Positions 24,918 through 32,810 of a DNA stretch of 32,975 nt are shown piece after piece. The DNA is from Treponema sp. (GTDB lineage: Bacteria > Spirochaetota > Spirochaetia > Treponematales > Breznakiellaceae): positions 1 to 32,975 of the forward strand of contig JAIRKH010000004.1 of the NCBI GenBank assembly GCA_031260245.1, given 5' to 3'. The position numbers and the translations under genes were made by a program. Each line of letters opens with the position of its first letter. Position 1 is the first letter of the stretch. The notes beneath the pieces were generated by a model. The model did not search any database and had not been told where the DNA came from. It saw only the letters and a list, made by a program, of their open reading frames with translations.

Positions 24918-25793
24918 GTGCCATACAAACAATACGCGGGAGACGCTCAATGGCGTTCCGTGAGAAAATCGGACGATGTTATTTATCTCTTAGAACAGTT
25001 TGCGCCGTCTTCTTTGGCCGCGTATACGCGCTTTGAAAACATGAAAGTAGGACGCGACCGCGTCTGGACACTGGGAAAAAGAAATGGCGGCGTTTTGATA
25101 CAGAGCGGATCGTCTCTTTATCCTGTTTTCGGCTGTTCGCGTCCGTCCCCAGAAGACAGGGTGGAACCGCTGAAAAACTTAAAGAAAATTCTAAAGAGAC
25201 CCCTTGAGAAAATAACGCTCCACGCGATTCAAGGTATAGCCGAAGATGTTGAATTTTTGGAGAAAGCCATAGGCGAGTTGGGCGTTTTCCCTGAACAAAG
25301 GATACTTTACGATTTGATGGTTATAAACCGAGAACCGTCTGTCGTGAGCCTCAACGCCGGACCCGCTGGGCTTGTCTTGCGGCCGCCGCGCATGGCTGAC
25401 GCGGAAACTCTCTTTGAATTGCAAGCAGGCTACGAAAAAGAAGAGGTATTGACCAAAAAGTCGGTTTTTGTTCCTGCGGTCTGCCGCTTGCTCGTTGAAC
25501 GGTCTATCAGGCGCGGGCAGGTTTTAATCGCGGAGTATGGCGCGCGCGTCGTGGGTAAGGTGAACGTCAACGCTGTCTCCCCGACGTGGGTACAAATCGG
25601 AGGGGTTTACGTTCCGCCGGAATTTCGCGGCATGGGCATAGCCTCGCGCATGGTCGCGGTGTTTGTCCAAGGACTATTGCCCGGACGCGCAGGCGTGAGC
25701 CTTTTCGCCAAAAGAATCAATGCGCCTGCGCGCGCAGTGTACCGCCGTATCGGGTTCGCGCCGTTGGACTCATACAGGATAAGCTACTATTGA
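24918..25793 (+). CDS. GNAT-family N-acetyltransferase
   Basis: The 291-residue protein has a C-terminal GNAT domain (about 155-291). The acetyl-CoA motif is VYVPPEFRGMGIASRMV (R-G-M-G-I-A), followed by the typical closing block NAPARAVYRRIGFAPLDSY. The N-terminal half (about 1-150) is not recognised but resembles the extra domain of two-part treponemal acetyltransferases. The GTG at 24918 was chosen because the -35 and -10 elements occupy the DNA upstream of it, so the longer frame from 24870 cannot be fully transcribed. The acceptor substrate is unknown. It is divergent from the GH113-like gene. Confidence 0.85.
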   Translation: MPYKQYAGDAQWRSVRKSDDVIYLLEQFAPSSLAAYTRFENMKVGRDRVWTLGKRNGGVLIQSGSSLYPVFGCSRPSPEDRVEPLKNLKKILKRPLEKITLHAIQGIAEDVEFLEKAIGELGVFPEQRILYDLMVINREPSVVSLNAGPAGLVLRPPRMADAETLFELQAGYEKEEVLTKKSVFVPAVCRLLVERSIRRGQVLIAEYGARVVGKVNVNAVSPTWVQIGGVYVPPEFRGMGIASRMVAVFVQGLLPGRAGVSLFAKRINAPARAVYRRIGFAPLDSYRISYY

Positions 25794-25845
25794 TTGAAAG
25801 AAAAGCCCATGTTAGTTAAAGTATCCCCTTTTCGCCATAATGTAC

Positions 25846-25874
25846 TTGAATAAAAACAATAGATTTTCTACTAT
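25846..25874 (+). promoter_or_regulatory. Promoter of the ABC permease gene
   Basis: TTGAAT (25846-25851) and TACTAT (25869-25874) are 17 bases apart. The message should begin about 9 bases before the GAGGGG ribosome site of the ATG at 25891, so this gene is leadered. Confidence 0.65.
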
Positions 25875-25890
25875 AAGAGTAGAGGGGTTT

Positions 25891-26799
25891 ATGCTTGAAG
25901 GAATTCTAACAGAAGGACTCATATACGGCATCATGGTGCTGGGAGTGTTCATCACATTCAGAGTGTTGAGTTTTGCGGACATGACGGTTGACGGGTCGTT
26001 TCCGCTTGGGGCGGCGGTCATGGCCGCCGCGATTCTCAAAGGACTGCCCGTATCCGCGGCTTTGCTGTTGGCTTTTCTCGCGGGCGGACTTGCCGGGGCG
26101 ACGACGGCTCTCATCCACACCAAGCTCAAAATCCCCGACCTGCTCGCCGGCATCTTGACCATGACCATGCTGTTCTCAATCAACTTGCGCGTTATGTCCA
26201 ACAGGGCAAACCTCTCCCTGCTCAAGACAGCGACTCTGTTCACCAGAGTCGCAGATTGGGGACAGGCTTTAACCATTCATACCGCGTGGACTTTGGTACT
26301 CTTCTGTTTCCTATCCGTTCTCGCCGTCAAGATAATACTAGATGTATTCTTCCACACCGACTTCGGGCTGTCAATGGGCGCGCTGGGCGCAAATCCCCAG
26401 CTCGTCATCTCTCAGGGCATGAACCCGGACGTTATCAAGACCATAGGAATCAGCCTGGCGAATGGGCTTGTGGGAATCGCGGGCGCTTACGCGGCGATGT
26501 ACCAGGGATTCGCGGACGTGAACTTCGGTACAGGCGCCATCGTTTCAGGGCTTGCCTCCCTTATGATAGGCGAATTCCTCATCCGCTCAAACAAAATCAG
26601 CATCCTCACCCTGCGGGCCTTACTCGGCTCTCTCCTCTATCGCGCCCTCATGTACCTCGCCCGCAACTACGGTTACTACCTCCACATGACTGCTAACGAT
26701 TTGAAGCTCATCACCGGTATCTTGATTATCCTCTGTGTGATAGTCTCAAGAACCGGTTTCAGGTCCGGCTTCAGCCCCCAAAAAACAAGAAAACGTTAA
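25891..26799 (+). CDS. ABC transporter permease (BPD_transp_2 family), unaccompanied
   Basis: The 302-residue integral membrane protein has about eight to nine hydrophobic segments and family-typical stretches: RVLSFADMTVDGSFPLGAA near residues 25-45, and IKTIGISLANGLVGIAGAYA. It belongs to the branched-chain-type permeases (PF02653), close to those paired with TrpX-like binding proteins (PF04392). In such systems the binding protein, permease and ATPase form one operon, yet neither partner is adjacent. The ATG at 25891 has a GAGGGG site and replaces an upstream start that would lie inside the promoter. The substrate could be an aromatic or branched amino acid, by family resemblance only. Confidence 0.87.
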   Translation: MLEGILTEGLIYGIMVLGVFITFRVLSFADMTVDGSFPLGAAVMAAAILKGLPVSAALLLAFLAGGLAGATTALIHTKLKIPDLLAGILTMTMLFSINLRVMSNRANLSLLKTATLFTRVADWGQALTIHTAWTLVLFCFLSVLAVKIILDVFFHTDFGLSMGALGANPQLVISQGMNPDVIKTIGISLANGLVGIAGAYAAMYQGFADVNFGTGAIVSGLASLMIGEFLIRSNKISILTLRALLGSLLYRALMYLARNYGYYLHMTANDLKLITGILIILCVIVSRTGFRSGFSPQKTRKR

Positions 26800-26915
26800 C
26801 CTTTTTGTTTCATTAGGTCAGCCTGCCTTGTATCCGCGACCTTCCGTCGTATACTTTTGTTTTTAAATTGATAGGTAAAGAAGCGAAAACCGCTTGCCAG
26901 ATTAATCCGTTGAAT

Positions 26916-27680
26916 TTAAAACAACGCGGAGAACGCGGCTTTTGCGGCTTCCTGCTCCGCGGTTTTCTTATTTTTCCCTTCCGCGGGGCCAAAAGTTTTT
27001 CCGTTTACCGTTACTTCCACGAAGAAGGAACGCTCGTGTTCCGGTCCAGAATGTTTGACGAGCCGATAAACAGGGGCGGCTTTGAAACGGCGCGCGCTGG
27101 CTTCTTGGAGCCTGCTCTTGTAGTCGCCGTTGTCGCTCATCACGCGGACTATCTCTTTCTCCATGAAATTGGACACGAACTCGAATACGGATTTATAGCC
27201 TGAATCAAGGTAATACGCCGCGATGAGGGCTTCCAGAGCGTCCGCAAGAATGGCGTTTTTCTTTCTGCCGCCAGTTTGCTCTTCGCCTTTGCCCATGAGG
27301 AGAACGTTGTCGATTTGCATCTCCCGCGCTCTACGCGCAAGAGTCTTTTCGGAAACCGCCGCGGCTTTGATTTTCGCCATCTGTCCTTCGTTTCTATCGG
27401 CGAAATTCCTGTAGAGGAGAGCCGACGTTACCATACCGAGAATCGCATCCCCTAAAAATTCAAGCCTTTCATTGTCGGTGGAAATTCTTTGTTCGTTAGA
27501 AAGCGACCTATGAATCAACGCCGTGTTGAGTAAGTCAATATTTTTAAATTTAACGCATAAATCTTTCTGAAAGGAGAGCAACACTTTTTTTCTTTCGGGG
27601 TCAAGAGGATAGACATTTGTTAAAATAGACCCGCTTTTACAAGGTGTGTTTTCACGAAGCGGGTCGTGTTTTTGTTCCAC
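26916..27680 (-). CDS. rnc: Ribonuclease III
   Basis: This 254-residue protein is complete RNase III, which cuts double-stranded RNA in rRNA and mRNA maturation. The catalytic domain has the signature NERLEFLGDAILG near residue 70 and the second acidic site ILADALEALIAAYYLD. The C-terminal double-stranded-RNA-binding domain covers about 185-254 (YKSRLQEASARRFKAAPVY ... AEQEAAKAAF). It starts with GTG at 27680 and is the last gene of the rpmF-acpP-rnc operon, 8 bases after acpP. A small stem (AAGCG/CGCTT, 26881-26895) beyond its stop may end transcription. The start is less certain than the rest, as no other Met occurs early in the frame. Confidence 0.95.
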   Translation of the reverse strand: MEQKHDPLRENTPCKSGSILTNVYPLDPERKKVLLSFQKDLCVKFKNIDLLNTALIHRSLSNEQRISTDNERLEFLGDAILGMVTSALLYRNFADRNEGQMAKIKAAAVSEKTLARRAREMQIDNVLLMGKGEEQTGGRKKNAILADALEALIAAYYLDSGYKSVFEFVSNFMEKEIVRVMSDNGDYKSRLQEASARRFKAAPVYRLVKHSGPEHERSFFVEVTVNGKTFGPAEGKNKKTAEQEAAKAAFSALF

Positions 27681-27688
27681 AAATTCGC

Positions 27689-27925
27689 TTATTTTGTCTG
27701 GGATTTTATAAATTCATAAGCGTCCCGGACAGTCTCAAACTCGTTAGCTTTTTCGTCAGGGATTGATATGCCCATTTCTTCTTCAATGGCATATACCAGC
27801 TCATACGTGTCAAGGCTGTCCGCCCCAAGATCCTGCCGAAAAGAAGCCTCTAACGTAATCTTCTCCTCGTTTACATCGAGCTTCTCCGCGATGAGTTTCT
27901 TTATTTTCTCAAATAAGTCATCCAT
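27689..27925 (-). CDS. acpP: Acyl carrier protein
   Basis: The 78-residue acidic protein is the type II fatty-acid synthesis carrier. The phosphopantetheine attachment serine is S37 in DLGADSLDTYELV. Helices around it (FEKIKKLIAEKL, EEEMGISIPDEKA) are standard. The ATG at 27925 has a very strong AAGGAGG site; the longer frame to 27949 adds eight residues not found in the family. It lies between rpmF (10-base gap) and rnc (8-base gap). Confidence 0.97.
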   Translation of the reverse strand: MDDLFEKIKKLIAEKLDVNEEKITLEASFRQDLGADSLDTYELVYAIEEEMGISIPDEKANEFETVRDAYEFIKSQTK

Positions 27926-27935
27926 AATTACCTCC

Positions 27936-28124
27936 TTATACTTTTGCATCCGGCATGATTACTTGTTTGCCGCGATAAAAACCGCATTTTGGGCATACAT
28001 GATGCAATAAAACAAGATTACCGCAAGAACCGCACTCAATCAAATTCGGCGCCGTAAGCCTCATATTAATAGCTTGCCGCCTACGGGTTCTCGCCTTTGA
28101 CGTCTTATATCTAGGAACCGCCAT
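27936..28124 (-). CDS. rpmF: Ribosomal protein L32
   Basis: The 62-residue protein starts MAVPRYKTSKARTRRRQ, the conserved L32 N-terminus. It has four zinc-binding cysteines as CGSC and CPKC. The ATG at 28124 has AGAGAGG 6 bases upstream; the longer frame to 28205 would begin inside the promoter. It is the first gene of the rpmF-acpP-rnc operon, which ties ribosome, lipid and RNA-processing genes together. Confidence 0.97.
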   Translation of the reverse strand: MAVPRYKTSKARTRRRQAINMRLTAPNLIECGSCGNLVLLHHVCPKCGFYRGKQVIMPDAKV

Positions 28125-28154
28125 ATTCAACCTCTCTTTACTGAAATTTTTGAA

Positions 28155-28183
28155 AGTATAGTAGAAATAACCGTTTATGTCAA
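28155..28183 (-). promoter_or_regulatory. Promoter of the rpmF-acpP-rnc operon
   Basis: On the minus strand TTGACA (28183-28178) and TATACT (28160-28155) are 17 bases apart. This is a near-consensus promoter with a leader of about 25 bases. Confidence 0.8.
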
Positions 28184-28312
28184 GCTCTCGACTATATTTT
28201 CTCAAACCTTTTGAGGGGTCTTTTACCGCCGTATCTCACGTAGCCTGCGCGGGGACGGCAGAGCCTCCTTTCAAACAGCGCCTATAGAATCAAGCCAAAT
28301 TTAGGACTATAT

Positions 28313-28873
28313 TCAGACTAAAACCGTCCTCTGCGTAAAAAGAATATTTTCCGCGACCTGATTCGCCGTTGACGTTCCTTTCAAGTAAGCGATAACGGCA
28401 AGCGCCCACGCCGCCGCGGTTCCAGCCGCGCGACTGGTGATTATATCGCCGTCAACGACGACGTCTTGCTCTTGCCAAAAGGCGTCCTTGACCATTCCTT
28501 CCATGCCCGGAAAACAAGTGAACCGCTTGCCTTTCAAGAGTCCCAACGGCGCAAGAACTACCGCCGGAGACGCGCATATAGCCGCGACGAGCTTTTCTTC
28601 CACAACGGTCTTCCGTAGAAGGGCGCAAACCGCGTCAGATTTAACCAAATCGCCCGCTCCCGGTCCGCCCGGTACCAGAACCGCGTCCCAGTCCCCCTCC
28701 AGTTCCGCGACGTTCTTGTCCGCCGTAACCGTAACGTTATGCGAACCCGTCGCCCGTCTATCATGGTTCAAGGCGGCGGTACAAACCTCAACGCCCGCTC
28801 TTTGCAAATAGTCAATGGGCGTAACCGCCTCGACTTCCTCAAAACCGTCTGTTAATAAAACGATAGCTTTCAT
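28313..28873 (-). CDS. DJ-1/PfpI family protein
   Basis: The 186-residue protein has the DJ-1 hallmarks: MKAIVLLTDGFEEVEAVTPI at the N-terminus, with E15 as the usual acidic partner, and the nucleophile C100 in LVAAICASPAVV. Family members include deglycases, chaperone-like proteins and stress proteins, so the exact activity is open. The gene's first bases overlap the stop of the EamA transporter by 4 bases (ATGA), so the two are translationally coupled and probably expressed together. Confidence 0.92.
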   Translation of the reverse strand: MKAIVLLTDGFEEVEAVTPIDYLQRAGVEVCTAALNHDRRATGSHNVTVTADKNVAELEGDWDAVLVPGGPGAGDLVKSDAVCALLRKTVVEEKLVAAICASPAVVLAPLGLLKGKRFTCFPGMEGMVKDAFWQEQDVVVDGDIITSRAAGTAAAWALAVIAYLKGTSTANQVAENILFTQRTVLV

Positions 28874-29874
28874 ACTACCTCCTTCCGCCTGCTCTTAACA
28901 ATTACTTCCCATTGACTCAAAAGCATCCCCGTGAGCATCAAGGCAAAGCCGAGCGCCGTCCAACGTCCGACGGATTCAGACAGAATCAGAACGCCGCACA
29001 GCGCCCCGAAACACCCTTCAAAACAGAGGATGACGGCCGCGTGCGCGGGCGGCGCGTCCCGTTGCGCGATGACTTGCAAGGTATAAGCTACGCCCACAGA
29101 GGCAAGTCCCCCATAAAGTATGGGAATGAGCAGGTTGACAATATTAATAGCCGAAGCGCCGACAAGCCCCGCGACTATATCCATGACGGGAAGCCACGCA
29201 AACGTTCCTTTTTCAAGGAGCGTCGGCGCGACGTCCGCTATAAAGCCGTTTATACGCGGCTCGACCAGAAAGGCGCAGGGAAAGCAGAGAATCCCGCATA
29301 CCGCAAACTGTCCCGCGGACAGCCGAATCGGGTCATTACGCAAAACCAATCGGTCAATTAACAGAAGGTGAACCGCGCAAAAAAACGCGCTGACGAACGC
29401 GAATACGTCGCCGACGTTCACGGCTTGGGGATTACCTGCTATGCTTATAAAATAAAGCCCTGCCAACGTAAAGAAAACGCCTCCCCACGTCCACGCTCCG
29501 GTCTTCTGTCCCCAGAAACCGCCAAATAGAGGCGTCAACACCGTGTAAAGCCCGGTAATGAACGCCGCGTTTCCGACTGTGGTGAACATAAGCCCTATCT
29601 GCTGGAACATGACCGCGAAAAAGAGGCAGGCTCCAGCCGCGAGAGACGATAAGAATAACGTTTTCCATGAGCCGTCCGCGTGTTCCGTGAGGTTTTTCCC
29701 CGCGTGGTAAAACATAATCGGTAGCAGGGAGAGACTGCCCAAACAGAACCGCAAGGCGTTATAGGTGAAGGGCCCCACGTATTTCATGCCCGACCTTTGC
29801 GCCACAAAACCAGATCCCCAAATCAGAGCGGTTAGTAATAACAGAACGTCCGCCCGTAATGCTTTTTTATTCAT
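28870..29874 (-). CDS. EamA/DMT-family membrane transporter
   Basis: The 334-residue protein has about ten hydrophobic segments and the two-repeat structure of the drug/metabolite transporter superfamily. The first repeat starts ADVLLLLTALIWGSGFVAQR, and the second follows TLAGLYFISIAGN. Family members export amino acids, nucleotides or toxic metabolites; the substrate is unknown. A TATAAT box upstream (minus strand, near 29907-29912) lies inside a 12-bp AT palindrome (ATTATATATAAT), with a leader of about 30 bases. Coupling to a DJ-1 protein may point to export or detoxification of a reactive compound, which is inference. Confidence 0.9.
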   Translation of the reverse strand: MNKKALRADVLLLLTALIWGSGFVAQRSGMKYVGPFTYNALRFCLGSLSLLPIMFYHAGKNLTEHADGSWKTLFLSSLAAGACLFFAVMFQQIGLMFTTVGNAAFITGLYTVLTPLFGGFWGQKTGAWTWGGVFFTLAGLYFISIAGNPQAVNVGDVFAFVSAFFCAVHLLLIDRLVLRNDPIRLSAGQFAVCGILCFPCAFLVEPRINGFIADVAPTLLEKGTFAWLPVMDIVAGLVGASAINIVNLLIPILYGGLASVGVAYTLQVIAQRDAPPAHAAVILCFEGCFGALCGVLILSESVGRWTALGFALMLTGMLLSQWEVIVKSRRKEVV

Positions 29875-29951
29875 AGCGAATTTATTCCCTTAAAATTGCG
29901 CTGATTATATATAATAGTCGTCAAAGAGTCTATATATTCAACGCCGTCTGC

Positions 29952-29980
29952 TTTACTCTTTTTGACCGTTGTATTATATT
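29952..29980 (+). promoter_or_regulatory. Probable promoter of the flavodoxin-like gene
   Basis: TTTACT (29952-29957) and TATATT (29975-29980) are 17 bases apart. The ATG at 29992 is 11 bases after the -10 box. An alternative pair, TTGACC (29962) with GATAAT (29985), would start within the gene. Confidence 0.45.
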
Positions 29981-29991
29981 GAATGATAATC

Positions 29992-30474
29992 ATGAAAATA
30001 CTGACGATTCACTATTCCTATAGCGGCAATTCCGCGCTGATTGCGGAATTGTTGAAGGAGTCGGCAAACGCCGACGCGATTAGGCTTGAGGTTGAGAACG
30101 AGAAACGCCGCGAAGGATTCCTCAAGTACCTCTTTGGCGGTTGGCAGGTTGTGCGGCGTAAGAAGCCCGCGCTCAAGCCGTTTACCGTCAACTTTGACGA
30201 GTACGACCTTGTCGTTATCGGCGGCCCTGTGTGGGCGGGTTCGCCTGCGCCCGCGTTGTTATCGTTTCTGGCGAAATATCCCCTGAAAGGTAAGAAAGTC
30301 GCTCTTTTTTGCTGTTGCGCCAGCGGAGACGCGGGCAAGGCGATGGGACGAATGAAAGCGTTGTTGAAAGACGATATGATTAAAGGCGAAACCGTTTTCC
30401 AAAATCCGCTAAACGACGACAAAAACGAAATCGCCAAAAAGGTCGGCGCGTGGGCGAAGGAATTGCTGAAATAG
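29992..30474 (+). CDS. Flavodoxin-like protein
   Basis: The 160-residue protein has a flavodoxin fold. The FMN phosphate loop is YSYSGNSALIAELL and the isoalloxazine-side loop is VVIGGPVWAGSPAPALLSF. It should bind FMN and carry electrons or act as a small reductase. Several Cys residues (ALFCCCASG) replace the usual aromatic loop and are unusual. The ATG at 29992 (MKILTIHYSYSGN) is preferred to an earlier in-frame ATG at 29983 because family members begin there. It is followed after 7 bases by a small membrane-protein gene, so the two form an operon. Confidence 0.87.
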   Translation: MKILTIHYSYSGNSALIAELLKESANADAIRLEVENEKRREGFLKYLFGGWQVVRRKKPALKPFTVNFDEYDLVVIGGPVWAGSPAPALLSFLAKYPLKGKKVALFCCCASGDAGKAMGRMKALLKDDMIKGETVFQNPLNDDKNEIAKKVGAWAKELLK

Positions 30475-30481
30475 GGGAAAT

Positions 30482-30835
30482 TTGAAACTCTCAAAGATTC
30501 TCAAGAAATCTGTAAAGAAGCCGCTTGTCGCCATCCTCGTCGAGAGAGCGTCTTTTTTCTTTCTTATTATGAGCCTTTTGGCCGCAGGACTGTATATTCT
30601 TGGCAATTTCAACGGTTTCACGGACGGGACGCAACGCCTATTGCTCCGCGTTATCAGCGCGACTGGTATATGCCTATTTCTTTTTGGAGCGGTCGGACTT
30701 ATTCTCGACTTGTTTATGATTTTCCGCGTGAAGCTAACTTACGCCGGCGGCTTTGTTCTCTACGCCATAGTCGGCGGTATAGGCGCGGTTATAACAGTCG
30801 CCGCGATCTTCATCCAAACCCTGGCCGTTGGCTAA
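30482..30835 (+). CDS. Small membrane protein of unknown function
   Basis: The 117-residue protein has three hydrophobic segments, at about 23-41 (FFFLIMSLLAAGLYILGNF), 55-80 and 88-113. The N-terminus is strongly basic (KLSKILKKSVKKP). It likely starts with TTG at 30482, just after a GGGGAAA site and 7 bases behind the flavodoxin-like gene. No family was recognised. It may be a membrane partner of the flavodoxin-like protein. Confidence 0.65.
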   Translation: MKLSKILKKSVKKPLVAILVERASFFFLIMSLLAAGLYILGNFNGFTDGTQRLLLRVISATGICLFLFGAVGLILDLFMIFRVKLTYAGGFVLYAIVGGIGAVITVAAIFIQTLAVG

Positions 30836-30907
30836 TCGACGATGTTATAATAGAGCAGGTAACTTTAACAATAAATCACGTTAAAGAGGCGTCCGCGAAG
30901 TCGTCGT

Positions 30908-31690
30908 TCAATCTTTCCATGGGAAAATGAAACTCTTGAGCGAGCGATGACCTGTGTTTTCCCGTTCGTCTATGAGGATGGCGTCCCACGGTATCTTCGG
31001 CCGCTTGGCGGACCGAGGGAGGGGGTTTTCTTCAAGCCAGTCGTACTTGAGGAGGCGCAGGCGTAAAGCCTCGTCTAAAAAGAGGACGATTCCAGCTGGT
31101 CCAGGTATCAGAAAGACCAAAACCACCGAAAGCGCCGCTAAAACAACGGCGTAGAGCAGGCACATGATACAAAACGCGGTGTTGTCAAAAAAGACGATGA
31201 AACATTTCTTTATCGTTTTGGGAACCGGGTTATCCATGCGGCTACGGAACGACAGAAAGAACTGAAACGACACGACGCCTATTATAAAAATCCAGAAAAC
31301 TATCACAGCCAAGGCTATGCCCACAGGCGAGTCTATCTTCGAGTAGAAGGGAATGACAATAGACACGACGAGAGTCGCAACCAACGCCGCGCCGCCCATG
31401 GCGACTCCTGAAATCCATATCCTTTTTTCTTTGAAACACGCGAAAAAGTCGGCGAATCCGAAGGCGGCGTAATTGGACACGTTTTTGAAGCATTGCGCTG
31501 TAGCCGCAAGATAGACGAAACAGAGCAGAACCCCAACCGACAAAACCGCGATGGACAGCGCGTCCGTCAACAGAGGAGGAATGAAGATGGGAATCGCGGC
31601 TATCGCAATGAAACCTATATTGACAAGGACTATCCTGAACATATTGTCCCATGAGTCAAAAAAAGTCTTTTTCAAGAGAAACAGAAACAT
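30908..31690 (-). CDS. Polytopic membrane protein of unknown function
   Basis: The 260-residue protein has about six hydrophobic segments between residues 15 and 205 (for example IVLVNIGFIAIAAIPIFIPP and SVVLVFLIPGPAGIVLF), then a hydrophilic C-terminus. It resembles the YesL/DUF624-like membrane proteins of treponemes in size and layout, a weak match. The gene's -10 box ends 6 bases before the ATG, so the message is probably leaderless. It is convergent with the small membrane gene (72-base gap) and divergent from the secreted-protein gene at 31805. Confidence 0.7.
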   Translation of the reverse strand: MFLFLLKKTFFDSWDNMFRIVLVNIGFIAIAAIPIFIPPLLTDALSIAVLSVGVLLCFVYLAATAQCFKNVSNYAAFGFADFFACFKEKRIWISGVAMGGAALVATLVVSIVIPFYSKIDSPVGIALAVIVFWIFIIGVVSFQFFLSFRSRMDNPVPKTIKKCFIVFFDNTAFCIMCLLYAVVLAALSVVLVFLIPGPAGIVLFLDEALRLRLLKYDWLEENPLPRSAKRPKIPWDAILIDERENTGHRSLKSFIFPWKD

Positions 31691-31696
31691 TTTTTA

Positions 31697-31726
31697 ATTA
31701 TATGGTAAAACGCAGTATTTTGTCTA
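31697..31726 (-). promoter_or_regulatory. Promoter of the membrane protein at 31690, probably leaderless
   Basis: On the minus strand TAGACA (31726-31721) and TATAAT (31702-31697) are 18 bases apart. The -10 box ends 6 bases before the ATG. Confidence 0.6.
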
Positions 31727-31767
31727 CTCCGCAAAAAACGTTTCCTCTGATTCCTTGAGAATAAGTC

Positions 31768-31796
31768 TTTACTGTTTGCGCGATAAGCGGTATAAT
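31768..31796 (+). promoter_or_regulatory. Promoter of the secreted protein at 31805, probably leaderless
   Basis: TTTACT (31768-31773) and TATAAT (31791-31796) are 17 bases apart. The ATG follows 8 bases after the -10 box, with no ribosome site. Confidence 0.65.
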
Positions 31797-31804
31797 GGGA
31801 CGAT

Positions 31805-32665
31805 ATGAGAAAATCGCTTATACTGTTATTTGTCGTTCTGGGTGGAACGGCTTTCGCCCAGAACGCTGAAGCGAGAACGTCTGTTGATTGGACGGTCATG
31901 GAGATCACCGCGCAGATGTCTCTGGACATCGCGGCGACGAACATAAAATTGCCGGTCGGAAAGACTATAGCGGAGGAAGTCCTCGAATGGCAGTACGCGG
32001 ACATGATTCGTCCGACCATTCTGGGCATACAGGCTGACTCCTCCCATACCTTGGGCGATCTCTTGAACGCAGGCGAGATTTCCTTAGACGCGGTGGAAGC
32101 TTTAGGCGCGCCGATCCGCCGTACGCCTATGGTTCTGTCATCCGATTTGACAAGGATCACAGCGTCCTACACTGTCAGCCTCAAGAACATCGGCGCGTCC
32201 CTGCTGAAACATAGCCGTCCCGCGTCCATCAAGCCGCCCCTTGCCGCGCCGCCAGCGCCGGTCTATACCGGTATCGTCATCCTTGCCGAAGGAGAGTTAC
32301 CAGTGCATGGGCGGAATACGTCCGCATTAGTTCAACCTTGCCTGTTCCCAAAAATCTGGGATTCTGAAATGAATCTCTTTTACGACAAGTCCATGACCGT
32401 CCCTAGAAGCGTCATGTCCGTGCGCTATGCGCCGTCCGCCGCGGTTCTTATGGATACCCCTTCGGGCTTGGAGGAAAGCCTCGAAAGCTTTGTCGGGAAA
32501 AAGCCTTTGCGTATCATGGCGGTCGGCGTTTTCGGCGTTTCTCCTACAGACGTCGTCATTAGTAGAGAAGACGCCCTGCTTATTCTTTCTTCGGAAGCAA
32601 ACAGGAAGCTCCTCCAAGAAGCGCGTATCGTGTTCGCTCTTAACGAGAAAGTTTTTAAAAAGTGA
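31805..32665 (+). CDS. Secreted protein of unknown function
   Basis: The 286-residue protein has a signal peptide (MRKSLILLFVVLGGTAFAQ, cleaved after AFA or nearby). The mature region has two halves joined by a Pro-rich stretch (KPPLAAPPAPVYTG). The C-terminal half contains LRIMAVGVFGVSPTDVVISRE. No Cys lipobox is present, so it is exported rather than lipidated. The family was not recognised; layout and size fit conserved spirochaetal periplasmic proteins. An 8-bp inverted repeat (AAAAAGTG 32657-32664, CACTTTTT 32680-32687) spans the end of the gene and may act as a weak terminator. Confidence 0.75.
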   Translation: MRKSLILLFVVLGGTAFAQNAEARTSVDWTVMEITAQMSLDIAATNIKLPVGKTIAEEVLEWQYADMIRPTILGIQADSSHTLGDLLNAGEISLDAVEALGAPIRRTPMVLSSDLTRITASYTVSLKNIGASLLKHSRPASIKPPLAAPPAPVYTGIVILAEGELPVHGRNTSALVQPCLFPKIWDSEMNLFYDKSMTVPRSVMSVRYAPSAAVLMDTPSGLEESLESFVGKKPLRIMAVGVFGVSPTDVVISREDALLILSSEANRKLLQEARIVFALNEKVFKK

Positions 32666-32675
32666 AAAACCATAC

Positions 32676-32704
32676 TTGACACTTTTTATGTTTTTCTGTA
32701 AACT
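32676..32704 (+). promoter_or_regulatory. Promoter upstream of the right-edge reading frame
   Basis: TTGACA (32676-32681) and TAAACT (32699-32704) are 17 bases apart. Transcription would run through the C12/G12 hairpin before reaching the ATG at 32811. Confidence 0.6.
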
Positions 32705-32757
32705 ATCATTCAATATTTCCATATTGATACAGGTTTAAAGAGGAGACTTTAAAAAAT

Positions 32758-32788
32758 CCCCCCCCCCCCGCTCTGCGGGGGGGGGGGG
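32758..32788 (+). terminator. C12/G12 hairpin, terminator-like or structural
   Basis: Twelve C (32758-32769), then GCTCTGC, then twelve G (32777-32788) form an uninterrupted 14-bp GC-only stem with a TCT loop. It is followed by TTTAAAA and could stop transcription before the downstream frame. Its perfect composition is unusual and open to replication slippage or assembly error. Confidence 0.65.
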
Positions 32789-32810
32789 TTTAAAACCCAA
32801 GGGAAAAAAT

